From Aurantiochytrium sp. KH105 (taxonomy: Eukaryota; Sar; Bigyra; Thraustochytrida; Thraustochytriidae): a stretch of 64,000 bases of DNA. Within the stretch, counting starts at the first letter, position 1, and each line of letters begins with the position of its first letter. The notes under the pieces were generated by a model. It worked only from the letters and a program-made list of their open reading frames with translations, had not been told where the DNA came from and did no database searches. Both the position numbers and the translations under genes were made by a program. The stretch covers positions 310,001-374,000 of the forward strand of contig BGKB01000021.1 of the NCBI GenBank assembly GCA_003116975.1. Reading direction: 5' to 3'. Below, piece after piece: positions 37,066 to 46,725 of this stretch.

Positions 37066-38310
37066 TTAGGTTTCACCGTTGTAAACAACCAGGTCCGAGG
37101 AGAACGGAGGATCGGCGCGAACGACCACACCACCAACGTTGGTGGGGTGCGTAATGTACACCTTGCCTTCGATGCCCATTCGCTGTGCCACAGCGTTCAT
37201 CGCGGCCGCGACCTTTTGGTCAGTGCGCTGCGTGAAAGACTGCGTAAAGAAGTCGCCGGAGCCACCCGTCGTAATAGCCATGACCACAGGGCCGGCACCC
37301 GAAAGATAGGCGCCCGCGGCGCCGGCTTCGTAGCAGGCATCAATAAGCGGGTACAAATGATGGTAGACCTTTTCGCCACGCTGCGGCTGGTGCAGGCGGT
37401 CCTCGAGACCAACGCGAAGGTTCTGCACCTTTCCTGAGGTCAGGGCCAACACGAGCCAAGCGAGACGGCCCATGTTGAAGACGGCGTCCTGCAGAGAGAC
37501 TTCCGTGGGCACGACCTTGCGGAGCTCCGAGGTCTTGCCCACAAACGAAGGAATGAACATCACAAAGACAAGACCATGCGGCAGGGACACACGCTCGGTA
37601 GCCCATCGCTTCTCGAGTGAATCGTAAAGACCAACCTGAACGCCACCGTAGATCGCGGGCGCCACGTTATCTGGGTGGCCCTCGATCTCCGTGGCAAGCT
37701 GCACGAGCTGCTCCTTGCCCTGCACGTCAAGCTTGTGGCCAGCGATGATGAGACCAGCGAGGAGACCGGCCACAATCGCGGCAGAACTCGAGCCAAGACC
37801 GCGACCAAAGGGAATACGCTGCTTGAGGTGGTACTTGAGGGGCGGCACCGACTTGCCCGCGGCCTCAAAGGCGGCCTTGACGCCAACAACGACAAGGTTC
37901 GAGTCGTCGAGCGGGATCTGGTCCGCGCCCTCACCCTCCACAGTGATCTCGAACTTGTCGGCGCGCTCCACGGTCAGCTCGTTCCACATGTCCAGAGCCA
38001 TACCGATGCAATCGTACCCGGAGCCCAAGTTCGCGCTCGTGGCCGGGACCTGCACGGTCACGCTGCGCCGCTCCATAATGAGCAGCTTGTCGCTGCCCAG
38101 CCGGGACCTGCGCGCGGTGCCCTCGCCCTGCTGCTTCTGGCGCTCGTCCCAGGCGCGCATGGCCGCTGCGCCCGCCTCGCGCTTGCGCTGCTGCTCCTCC
38201 TCCGCGCGCCGCGCGCGCCGCGCCTCGCGCAGCCGCAGCGCGCCCAGGCCCACCGCGGCCGCGGCCAGCGCCGCCGCGGCCACCAGGCCTCCGCCATCCC
38301 GATCGCCCAT
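37066..38310 (-). CDS. HSK: Homoserine kinase (GHMP family) with N-terminal membrane-like extension
   Basis: A 414-residue protein from ATG 38310; upstream codons in frame have no ATG and are Arg-rich. Homoserine kinase phosphorylates L-homoserine with ATP in threonine synthesis. The GHMP domain starts about residue 80 (VTVQVPATSANLGSGYDCIG). The ATP-loop motif PFGRGLGSSSAAIV is at about 162-175, and TEIEGHPDNVAPAIYGG and AGAYLSGAGPVVMAI follow. The first ~75 residues are not part of the enzyme: a hydrophobic Ala/Leu segment (LVAAAALAAAAVGLGALRL, about 9-27) followed by basic and Glu-rich residues, which could be a membrane anchor or organelle-targeting sequence. Residues around the catalytic core look intact. 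Confidence 0.93.
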   Translation of the reverse strand: MGDRDGGGLVAAAALAAAAVGLGALRLREARRARRAEEEQQRKREAGAAAMRAWDERQKQQGEGTARRSRLGSDKLLIMERRSVTVQVPATSANLGSGYDCIGMALDMWNELTVERADKFEITVEGEGADQIPLDDSNLVVVGVKAAFEAAGKSVPPLKYHLKQRIPFGRGLGSSSAAIVAGLLAGLIIAGHKLDVQGKEQLVQLATEIEGHPDNVAPAIYGGVQVGLYDSLEKRWATERVSLPHGLVFVMFIPSFVGKTSELRKVVPTEVSLQDAVFNMGRLAWLVLALTSGKVQNLRVGLEDRLHQPQRGEKVYHHLYPLIDACYEAGAAGAYLSGAGPVVMAITTGGSGDFFTQSFTQRTDQKVAAAMNAVAQRMGIEGKVYITHPTNVGGVVVRADPPFSSDLVVYNGET

Positions 38311-39103
38311 CGCGCCTCCGCCGAGCCCGCGAGGCCCGCCGCGAGACGCGCGCACGCGCCTGCTCCGCCGCCGCCCGCGCGCTGCCGCCCGCCGTCCCTG
38401 CCGCCGCCGCGCGCGAGCACCACGCACGCCCGAGCGCAGCAAGCGCGTCTGCTGCGCTCTTCTCCTGCTCTTCTGCTCTCCTGCTCTTCTATGGCTGCTC
38501 TTCTTTCTGCTCCTCCTCTGCTCTTCTGCGCTTCTTCTGCGCTTTGTAAGTGCTCTTCTGCTCTTCTTCTGCTGGCTGCTCTTCTGCTCCTGTTTTTAAT
38601 GCTCTTCTGCTCTTCTGCTCCTGTTCCCCTCTCTCCAGCCAAGCGCGGCTCTGGCACGGCGACGTAGTGCACAAAGCGGGAATGAGGACGGTGGATGTGA
38701 ATGTGGCATGTGGATTGATTGGGTGGGCGCGCCGGCGCGTACTACGCGTCGTGCACACAGGCAGGACGCCAAGCTGGATTGCGAACGTGGAAGGCCGGCG
38801 CTGCAGGAAGCAGCAGAGCGGCCGACGGGAGGGCGAAGCGTTTGGAGCGAGTTCGAAGATCATGGTTGGTGGAGCGTGGTTGAGAGCGTAGTGATTCTGC
38901 TCGTTTGATTGGCTGGTTGCATGCAATGTCAGGAAAGACCGTCCGTCGGCCTTGTGCTCTTTGAGAATAATGATACGTGTGATGATGACCAGGTGGAAGG
39001 AAATGAGGAAAAAAGAGAAAAGAGAAGGAGAACATAAATTCAACCATCGCTGCAACACAGGGGAGACGTCGGTGCGACCCTACTTTTAGATAATAACAAA
39101 GTT
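38311..39103. other. 0.8-kb region with TGCTCTTC repeat cluster
   Basis: Promoter of homoserine kinase (-) and 3' flank of the cyclase gene (-). At 38455-38640 the sequence is a degenerate array of TGCTCTTC and TGCTCCT units. The remainder shows no gene. Confidence 0.55.
38455..38640. repeat. Degenerate TGCTCTTC array
   Basis: About ten TGCTCTTC cores separated by TGCTCCT or TTCTG variants, polypyrimidine on the + strand, immediately upstream of the homoserine kinase gene. Confidence 0.75.
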
Positions 39104-42100
39104 CTAGGCAAAGAGCAAAAAGTGCTTGTCAGCAACACGGTAACCAGGCCAGTCCGAAGGCGCAACAAAATTGTACCGCTCCATGAAACGCAGAATCTGC
39201 CCAGATGGGCCTTTTTCCTCTGCAGGAAACATTTTGCAAGCCGCCTCGAGCAGTGTCTTTGCCTCCCCCCAGTGACCTGCCAGGTAAACGGCAGTGCCCT
39301 TGCGGCAAAGAGGCAAGAAATGACGCGGAAACTCCCATTGAAGAGCCCGAATATCCAGGTCAGTCCGGAACGCAGACTTTTGAATCTGCGCAATGTTGCG
39401 GGCATGATCAATAATTGGACTCGGCCCGATAAGCGAGATGCGTCGGTCCACGACAGCCTCTTCTTCTACCTCTTCCATGTCGCCCTTGAGACGAATGGCG
39501 TCCAGACGATTCTGTAACCGATCCAAGTTGCAATCAAAGGTGTACAACGCCACAGGGTTATTATTCCCCCACAGCAGGACCTCATCGATTTTGCGCGAGC
39601 AGATCTTAGCGTCGTTGCCAAGAAGCTCGAAATAGTCGCCCGAGAACATTATTGTAGTTCCGTACTGTCGTGTCATCTCCTCGAGCTTGCTCGCGAGATT
39701 CACATGCGGTGAAAGGTACGAGGCATCAATTTTTTGGTTTGATCCAATCGCGCCTTCAATCGCCCAGCCAATGTGCAGACCAAACCCAAGACGCACTTGA
39801 AAATTGGGCAACTGCTCCTGAATACGCGATCCAAGCGTTGATTCCGAGCTCGTGTAATTTTTGAGCTCCTGGTTCCGAAACACCTCGACGACGATTTTGA
39901 GAAAGCTGATGAGAGCTTTCTCCGCAATTTGCGTCCAGCTCTCGTTTTCACTTGGGTTGCGCTTCCAGACAACGAGAAAAGAATCACCCATATTCCGATT
40001 GGCATTTCCCGAGTGCGAGGACACCTGCGTATGAACGATGTTGGCAATCTCGTTTACATAGAGCATGATCTCCTCACCGAGAACCTCCGTGGTCATCATA
40101 AAGTTGCGAATGCTGCAAAAGCCAAAAACAGCACGGACCTTGCGCCCAGGCACCATCGGATCTAATTCGCCCGAGGTGTTCATGTTGGACGCAATAATCT
40201 CAGCGCCAGCTTCGCCGAAACCAACTTGCAAAAGACCTCCAATCTTCTTGATGGAGTTCTCCAAAAGTTTTGTTTCGTACGTTTCCTCCGTCGATGCCCG
40301 CTTCTTCTTTTCCTTCGCTTCCTTTCGTTTCTGATACGCTTCGCGTCCGGCCGAGAGAAGACCTGTCGGGTCGTTTACGTCCTCACTATCAGAGTCGTCA
40401 TCGTTTTCAAAGGTTGTCAGCGGATTTGCTGCGAGTTCCTCGACAATGCGCACCATCTTTTCGATCGGTGCGATCACGAGCTTGTGTGCGTCATACGTGA
40501 ACACCATGGTCGCCACGCCAAAGATGAAGATGATGAAGATTGTCTGGCAGATGCTGCGCCACGCACTTTCTCGCTCAAAGTCGCTGTTGTCAAAGTACCC
40601 TTCTGTCACCTCGAAGGCATGCGCCTCATTCGCAGGCTCGCTAATGTCTAGCGAACAATACACGTACTCACTATAGGATGGGCTTTCGCCTGACATGCTG
40701 TTATATGTTGTGCAATAGCCAGCTCCAACTTGAAGTTCAGCAGTGCGCAAATGGTCGTCGGCATTCTCCTCGCCGTGAAAAATATCATATTCTGAGGTGT
40801 TTTGGGCGTTCACTCTGCGCAGATACATCAGCGTCGGAGATCCATGGGCAAAGTTATCCACAGTCGTATTGAATGCTGCCTGATCATGCCTCACGATCAC
40901 ATGCTGTACCCACGCCATGTGCAACATACCGAGTGAAGCATCAAAGCTGTTGTCAACCTCGTCAAGCGAAATGAGCGGGAGTGTGAACAGGATGACGAGC
41001 ACCACGATAATAACCCGCCTTGTCGTCAGGTCTGCAAGTTTTGCGCCAACCTTGCTTTGCTGCTGTCCTCGACCGGTCGGCACAGGTCGCGAAAGGTTCG
41101 ATGGTCGCTTTCGCGTCTGAATTCTTTTGCGGATAAGGTATTTCGCAACGTAGCGGCTGCTGGTTACCGTCGTCGAGTTACCCTGCAGCTTTCGAACAGC
41201 CCGCTCACGCCGCATGGAGATGTATTCAAAAAGCTTGAACACACGCAAAAGACGCACGAGACGCAAGATACGAAGCATGCGCGCCGCGCGTGCGCCTGCT
41301 CGCGACGCGCGTCCTGCTCGCGTCACGGTAAGGTCGTCCGCATCAGCTCCAAAGTTTTCCACACTGGCCACCACAGCATCCCAAATGAGAGGAATATCCG
41401 GGATCAGAGAGACCGTCGCCAAAACGTCAAGCCAGAAGAAGAAGCCGTATTTGAATCCCGGCTGTACAACGCATTTTGACGAGATCTCTGCTGAGAAGAC
41501 AAGCAATGTGAGCAGCGTCAAATGCCCAAAGGCAGTATCTGCGCTTTTGGGAAATGCCGCCAGCTTGAGGTCATCACCAAAGAGAGCAAAGACTGTCAAA
41601 AAAGCAATGATTGTCGTCACCACTTGGTTATCCAGTGCATTGCGCAATAAAAGGTGCGACCGAGGCAGCTGCTCAGCCTCTTCTGCCAACTTCTGATCGG
41701 TTTCGCTCTTTCTCAAAAAGGATTTGGGAAGCACGGTCACTGGATTCGGATGCACACTCGCCGATTCCGTCCTTGCGCCGTTTCTGCGTCCATCGTCGTG
41801 TCCCGAATCGCGTCGCTTGGCTTCGCTGCCATCCTGAAGGGCAAGATCATTGCGCGCATACTTGGTGACATTCTTGGTCCTCTCCATGAAGCCAATCGTG
41901 GACGCCAGTGAGGACTGAATTCGATGCTCTCTGGATTCTCCCGCTGCGATGAGGGAGAGAAAGAGATCTGTAGCTCCTGTTGCATTCATGGCTTTACCCT
42001 GCTGCGCGAGAAAATCCTGCGATTGGGCTCGTATTGGCAATGAGACCACGCTGCTCGCGCGAACAACTGCGTCCTCGGAGAGCCCTGTGTCGGTGCGCTG

Positions 42101-43435
42101 ATACTGTTGCTGCTGCTGCTGCTGCTGTATTGTGGGAAGAGAAACAGGATCGAATCTTGGGTTGCCAAAGGAATTGTCGAACGCCGAGGTGCGTTTCATG
42201 ACCATGTTCCGAAGATGCTCAAAGGCGCTTTTGCCGGCGTCGTTGGCCTCAATCGTCGACAACAGATGCGAAGACCAGTCTGTGCGATTCAATATGAGGT
42301 GCGCCACCGGTTCTTGCAACGTTGGGCACTGGTGCACGAGCGGAATCCAAAGAGGCGCGACGACAAAGTCTGCCAGGTTCAACCCAAGCAAATTTTGCAC
42401 CAAAACAGAATTCCTTTGTCCAATCCCAGCATATGTCTTTGATGTCCGCGCTTCGTTTGCAATCTGCTCAGCTGCAATGTGCGCTGGTCTGCACACCGAA
42501 CTGTGGAGTGTCGCGCGAAAGGCTCCCTGCACGAGAATTCGCTGGCGAAGGACCACATCTGTGAACACGCGCGCGGAGGGACCTGCAGAGAACGATTCTC
42601 CGCTTGGTCGATCAGCGGCCTGTGCGACCTGTGCGTCCATTTGAAGCACACGGAGAAGGTCAAGATTGCGAGAAATTTGCCAGTGAGTCGTGGGGTCGGC
42701 AGCCGCTGCGCACCAGAGTAAAGTCTCCCGAATTTCGGACTGCGCGGTCTCATCGAGGTCCTCCATCCAGTTTGCACTCGACGCTAAAAAGTCGAGAGCC
42801 TCTTTGTGAGCCTCTGCGCGTTTAGATCGGACAACCAGGGTTGCTAACATCATGCTCAACGCCCGAGTTTCGCTGATGAATACTGCGCCGGGGTGCTGCC
42901 CGTAAACAACGAGGTTGCAAAGAACGCAGGCCATGGCGTGAAGCATTCGCAAGCAATTATCATTTCCCTCGAGCTTGTCGAGGGCACTGGCGAGCGCCTT
43001 CTTGTCGAGACCTTCAATATGCGAAGGGAAGTCAAGTTTTTCAAGAATATCCCGCTCCACGCTAGTTTCGGTCTTGTCGCGCTGCCGGGCAACGTTTTCT
43101 TTCCAGGAGAACGTCTTTCGCATTCGCATGATGCGTTCGACTGCATTGAATGCCTTTCCGTTGTCGAGATTCTGGCTCGATGGTCGTGTACAAGCATCCC
43201 CGAAATGCTCTTCGAGCCAACCCGATGTCAAGGCGTCAACATCAACATCACCGAGTGCTTTTTCGGACCAAAAATCGCGGATAGCGTATTGCAAAATCAG
43301 CTCTTGCTGCTCGACAGCGAGTTCGGTGAGGCGTTGCACCTCCGAGGAGCTGCCTTCCCCGCCTTCTCCGTATTGTGAGTCGCAGCTCCCTCTCCGTAGA
43401 GGAAAAATGCGTCGTGTGGTGACACGTTTTATCAT
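39104..43435 (-). CDS. Voltage-sensor / class III nucleotide cyclase fusion membrane protein
   Basis: A 1,443-residue single-exon protein from ATG 43435 (upstream codons only translate an AGCAA repeat). Residues 1-600 are a helical cytosolic region with a Q8 run. Four helices at about 607-740 form a voltage-sensor domain: S1 TTIIAFLTVFAL, S2 with SAEISSK, S3 with WLDVLATVSLI, and S4 ARMLRILRLVRLLRVFKL with five regularly spaced Arg. No K+-pore TxGYG follows. A helix at about 805-822 and one at about 963-980 flank a ~140-residue, sequon-bearing, probably extracellular segment. After a HAMP-like stretch comes a class III cyclase domain (about 1098-1282; FGFCSIRNF, MGDSFLVVW, VNLASKLEEM), then a C-terminal helical region. 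The first metal Asp of the cyclase is Ser here and the transition-state Arg is Lys, so activity is uncertain. It probably converts ATP or GTP to a cyclic nucleotide alone or in a dimer, or regulates a partner. Confidence 0.85.
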   Translation of the reverse strand: MIKRVTTRRIFPLRRGSCDSQYGEGGEGSSSEVQRLTELAVEQQELILQYAIRDFWSEKALGDVDVDALTSGWLEEHFGDACTRPSSQNLDNGKAFNAVERIMRMRKTFSWKENVARQRDKTETSVERDILEKLDFPSHIEGLDKKALASALDKLEGNDNCLRMLHAMACVLCNLVVYGQHPGAVFISETRALSMMLATLVVRSKRAEAHKEALDFLASSANWMEDLDETAQSEIRETLLWCAAAADPTTHWQISRNLDLLRVLQMDAQVAQAADRPSGESFSAGPSARVFTDVVLRQRILVQGAFRATLHSSVCRPAHIAAEQIANEARTSKTYAGIGQRNSVLVQNLLGLNLADFVVAPLWIPLVHQCPTLQEPVAHLILNRTDWSSHLLSTIEANDAGKSAFEHLRNMVMKRTSAFDNSFGNPRFDPVSLPTIQQQQQQQQYQRTDTGLSEDAVVRASSVVSLPIRAQSQDFLAQQGKAMNATGATDLFLSLIAAGESREHRIQSSLASTIGFMERTKNVTKYARNDLALQDGSEAKRRDSGHDDGRRNGARTESASVHPNPVTVLPKSFLRKSETDQKLAEEAEQLPRSHLLLRNALDNQVVTTIIAFLTVFALFGDDLKLAAFPKSADTAFGHLTLLTLLVFSAEISSKCVVQPGFKYGFFFWLDVLATVSLIPDIPLIWDAVVASVENFGADADDLTVTRAGRASRAGARAARMLRILRLVRLLRVFKLFEYISMRRERAVRKLQGNSTTVTSSRYVAKYLIRKRIQTRKRPSNLSRPVPTGRGQQQSKVGAKLADLTTRRVIIVVLVILFTLPLISLDEVDNSFDASLGMLHMAWVQHVIVRHDQAAFNTTVDNFAHGSPTLMYLRRVNAQNTSEYDIFHGEENADDHLRTAELQVGAGYCTTYNSMSGESPSYSEYVYCSLDISEPANEAHAFEVTEGYFDNSDFERESAWRSICQTIFIIFIFGVATMVFTYDAHKLVIAPIEKMVRIVEELAANPLTTFENDDDSDSEDVNDPTGLLSAGREAYQKRKEAKEKKKRASTEETYETKLLENSIKKIGGLLQVGFGEAGAEIIASNMNTSGELDPMVPGRKVRAVFGFCSIRNFMMTTEVLGEEIMLYVNEIANIVHTQVSSHSGNANRNMGDSFLVVWKRNPSENESWTQIAEKALISFLKIVVEVFRNQELKNYTSSESTLGSRIQEQLPNFQVRLGFGLHIGWAIEGAIGSNQKIDASYLSPHVNLASKLEEMTRQYGTTIMFSGDYFELLGNDAKICSRKIDEVLLWGNNNPVALYTFDCNLDRLQNRLDAIRLKGDMEEVEEEAVVDRRISLIGPSPIIDHARNIAQIQKSAFRTDLDIRALQWEFPRHFLPLCRKGTAVYLAGHWGEAKTLLEAACKMFPAEEKGPSGQILRFMERYNFVAPSDWPGYRVADKHFLLFA

Positions 43436-44827
43436 GATGGGCGAATAGCGGGTTGGTTGGATGGTATGTGAAAAGCAAAGCAAAGCAAAGCAAAGCAAAT
43501 CAGAGCAACACCTTGTCCGGCGAGCTCGAGGCTTGGTTGCAAACGAGCTCGATCCTTGCTCGCAAAATAATCTCAAGCTTTGATCACACGCGAGCTCGAG
43601 GGTCGATCACAAACGCGACGCGCTTCGTCTTTGCGACACCGTCCAAACGTCTGCAACGAAGTCGAATGCTGAAGCCGATCTTCAGAGTTTCGCGCGAGAT
43701 TGTTTTTTGTAGTCTTGACCGCGTGTTCGCGACACGGCGCTAATGCCGATTACTTTGGTCGCGGAGGCAAGAAGACAGGCAGACAGGCGGCAAAACGTCG
43801 CAAGCACGTGCTTGGCCTGGTCAGCCCCTCCGCGCGCGACCCAACCCTGCCGGCTGGGCAGCCTCGCGCCACCCTGGGTGGTCGTGGTCGTGCCACGGCG
43901 TGCCTGTCGAAACCTAGAGCTTTGCCCAAGCAAGAGATAAGGCCTCTCACCCATCTAAAGCGGCAAACTTCTGCTCGATGTCTGTGCCCTCTCTATGGTC
44001 ATCGCCCGCCCTTGCTCAGTGTGCCGCTGGTCAGCCAGCGCGGCTGGCAAACAGAATCCGTAACGTATCCCTGGTCGTGAAGGTGGTGTGCGAAACGCAC
44101 TGCAGCCTAAGGGAGACAAGATACTCTTGACGGACGACTCGGAGTCACGGTGCAGTAAGGGCCAAATTGGCACCCACCCTCCTCTCGCCCGCGCTCACTG
44201 TCAATGCAGAAAGTCGAAGCTGCCGCAGCTTTGAGCGTCCGGATTGTTGCAGGCACTAGCGCTTTCAGCTCCGAGTCAGCATCCCTATCAGCCGCCGTGT
44301 CTCGCCAGAGTGCCAGAGCTTGAGCCAGACTCCTGACTCAGGGCCACGGCCCTAGACCGCGACTCCGCAGCGACTCGGACTCGGACTTGCGACATTTCAA
44401 CGGACAAACCGAGGTCACCTCAAGAGAAGGAGGCTAATACGAGGGCGGAACAAAATGTGCAAGGTCTGATGTATTGTTCCCAACTGTCATGTCTAGGTAG
44501 TGCCCATGCACGGGGGCGATGACGAAAAGGTTTCGACTCCACGGTGGCATACTGTACAATTCCGTTCGCTGAGAACGCGGACGGTCCTCGCGAAACTCGC
44601 AATGGATGGTGTGTACTACGGCGCGGGAACATCTTCCCCTCGTGGTGACGGAAATATGGAACCAAGGCCCTTCCGGACAAGTTGAAGAAGCGGCTAGGTC
44701 CAGGGACTATCTAGCCTAGGCCTAGCTGACCGACCATTGGCGTGCGCGCTGGCGCGCGCGCTCGCAATCGTTCGTCGCCTGCTGAGACTTGGACGAGCTG
44801 ACTGCCACAGTCTCAAAATTGCGAACC
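43436..44827. other. 1.4-kb divergent promoter region
   Basis: Between the cyclase fusion (-) and FAM227 (+) genes. It has an AGCAA pentanucleotide run at 43473-43500 and a cluster of GAGCTCGA elements at about 43518-43595. No gene or tRNA was found; a GGTTTCGACTCC string near 44530 lacks the other tRNA parts. Confidence 0.5.
43473..43500. repeat. AGCAA pentanucleotide repeat
   Basis: About five AAGCA units. Read on the minus strand it would add a meaningless Cys/Phe/Leu extension to the cyclase gene, so it argues for the ATG at 43435. Confidence 0.8.
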
Positions 44828-46366
44828 ATGGCAGAGCCAGCCCCTGCCGCGTTCGTCACAGAGGTCGAGCACTACGACAACGAGCACGAGACGCAGCACG
44901 ACAAGAATGTGTTTGGCTCGAGCGAATCCAAGCGAGGTGAAGATGAGAATGCCTCTGCTGCACACTTTGGAAACTCGTCCACGGGCTCCGCGAATGGAGC
45001 TGAGAAGAGCAGAAAGCACCACTCCATGCACCATCACGGCAAGCAGGCCCGTCTCGATGATGAGCGGCTTGAATGGATGTTGGTGGAGAACTTTGAGTGT
45101 CCCGAGCTACCAGCCAAGGCAGGTTTGAGCAGCATTATTGGGCCAGTGACGGACAGCTACAAGTTCACTTCCCTGAAAGCTAAATCGAACTGGCGAAAGC
45201 ACTTTGGCAAGCCTGTGCCCAGGCGATTTACACAGGTTGCTTTTTGGTGGGCATTTCTGGACTTTGCAGTCTTGCAGCTGCAAAGCACCAAATTTCTCGA
45301 GTTCTTCGATCGCGAAGCTGTTCTTCGCGCTAGGTCCCGGTTGTTCGACGAACTCGCAACCCTTTATTTCTCGTTGCGAGTGGGCATGCACCCCAAGGCG
45401 CGCGACGGATTTCTCAAGTATTTCGATGACGCCGTTGCGCAGGCCATTTATATGATTTTTTGCGCAGCTTACCCGGGGTCAAAGGGGCACTTTGATGCCA
45501 CCTTCAAAATCTATCTGTCGCACAAGGTCGGAGAGTGGATCCACGGGTGCGCCGCCTTGCAAAAGCCGGACATATCCCACTGGGGTGCCGAGGGATCGAA
45601 TAGTATCCGCCGCGCATCGATGCGACGACTCATGTTTAGCAACGATGCCGGTGCTGACGCTGATGACCCGCTTGCTCTTGTGGCGAGCGGCGGCGCTAGC
45701 GCCATCGACGCGGGTCATTTGGCGCTTGTGCAATTTGAGCAGAAGCTAGAGGACGCGGGTCCAGCTGCGCAGAGTTTTGTCAATGTCGAAACGTCAACGG
45801 TTCATCATCCTATGGAGTTTGCACATAGTCCTCTCATCGACCGCTTCCTGGAGATGAATGGCAGCGGCGGAGACATTGCGGACCGCAAGTTGACCTTTCG
45901 CATGACACAGAGTCGCCGTGTATACCGTTTACGACCTCCATCGGAGCTCTGCGAGGCTGCTTCGCAGTTTGCTTCACCATCAAGCTTGCTTTCGAACGGA
46001 AGCGCCAATGAGAGCGATGCTGTTGGAATGACGCGCGGCAGACGCCCTGGCCGTGGTGATGGATTCGGACTCGAGAATAGTATCGAGACGAAAGAGTCCA
46101 AACAAGACGACGAAGAAGTGCTTGCTGCGCAGATGGCGCGCGAAACCTACCGCGACGTGCTGCGAAAGACGGAAGAGAAACGTCACTCGCTCATTTCAAA
46201 GCACAAAAATCAACAGCGCAAACTTGCTGGCGAGCTCCAACAGGTTAAGGCGCAGGCAAGGGCACAGCAAAAGGAGCTTGACAATAGCAAGCGACTTGCC
46301 ATCAAGAATGATATACACCAGCTGTCCAACTATCTTGTATCCATGTGGAAAATACAAGATGAGTAA
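44828..46366 (+). CDS. FAM227 (FWWh-domain) family protein
   Basis: A 512-residue single-exon protein. ATG 44828 is chosen for its strong context (ACCATGG); the 13 codons upstream have no ATG. After a His-rich, disordered N-terminus (HHSMHHHG at about 60-67) comes the FAM227 domain at about 95-250, with the naming FWW motif (AFWWAFLDF) near 138-146, YFSLRVGM, and AQAIYMIFCAAYPGSKGHFD. Human FAM227A/B are poorly studied and associated with ciliated tissues; the family is broadly conserved in flagellated eukaryotes, which is established knowledge rather than seen here. A C-terminal coiled coil lies at about 440-505 (EEKRHSLISKHKNQQRKL). Function unknown; a flagellar or basal-body role is inferred. 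Confidence 0.82.
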   Translation: MAEPAPAAFVTEVEHYDNEHETQHDKNVFGSSESKRGEDENASAAHFGNSSTGSANGAEKSRKHHSMHHHGKQARLDDERLEWMLVENFECPELPAKAGLSSIIGPVTDSYKFTSLKAKSNWRKHFGKPVPRRFTQVAFWWAFLDFAVLQLQSTKFLEFFDREAVLRARSRLFDELATLYFSLRVGMHPKARDGFLKYFDDAVAQAIYMIFCAAYPGSKGHFDATFKIYLSHKVGEWIHGCAALQKPDISHWGAEGSNSIRRASMRRLMFSNDAGADADDPLALVASGGASAIDAGHLALVQFEQKLEDAGPAAQSFVNVETSTVHHPMEFAHSPLIDRFLEMNGSGGDIADRKLTFRMTQSRRVYRLRPPSELCEAASQFASPSSLLSNGSANESDAVGMTRGRRPGRGDGFGLENSIETKESKQDDEEVLAAQMARETYRDVLRKTEEKRHSLISKHKNQQRKLAGELQQVKAQARAQQKELDNSKRLAIKNDIHQLSNYLVSMWKIQDE

Positions 46367-46725
46367 CGTGTGGACTATCTTTCTCCCAAAAAATTAAGTT
46401 TTGCTCTTCATGTCGCCAGAAAAAGCGACCCCGTGCGCTCTTGCTCTTGTTCTTGCTTCGAAAGAAAGCAACATGGTCCGTATGATATCGCTTTTGCCAT
46501 TACATCTTTCAGTTCGCTGTGCAAGTTGGTGCCACTTTGACAGTTGAAATCGCGATCCTAATTATAGCCTTGCAACACACGGACGCGTGGGGCAATAACA
46601 CATACCAACAACGGATTAAGACGTGTACAATATACAAAACGAGCAAATTGTTGACTGCCACAATAGATACGTAACATCATCTCGAGATTCTGTGGCGTGC
46701 CAAAATTCGAAAAAGAAAGTCTTGC
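46367..46725. other. Convergent 3' intergenic region
   Basis: AT-rich sequence between the 3' ends of the FAM227 (+) and TBC (-) genes. Nothing else is recognised. Confidence 0.5.

Noticed and set aside
38311-38442. 44-codon extension of homoserine kinase
   Set aside because: No ATG; Arg-rich translation of GC-rich promoter. The ATG at 38310 is used.
44520-44545. tRNA B-box-like GGTTTCGACTCC
   Set aside because: It has an extra T and there is no A box or acceptor pairing around it.
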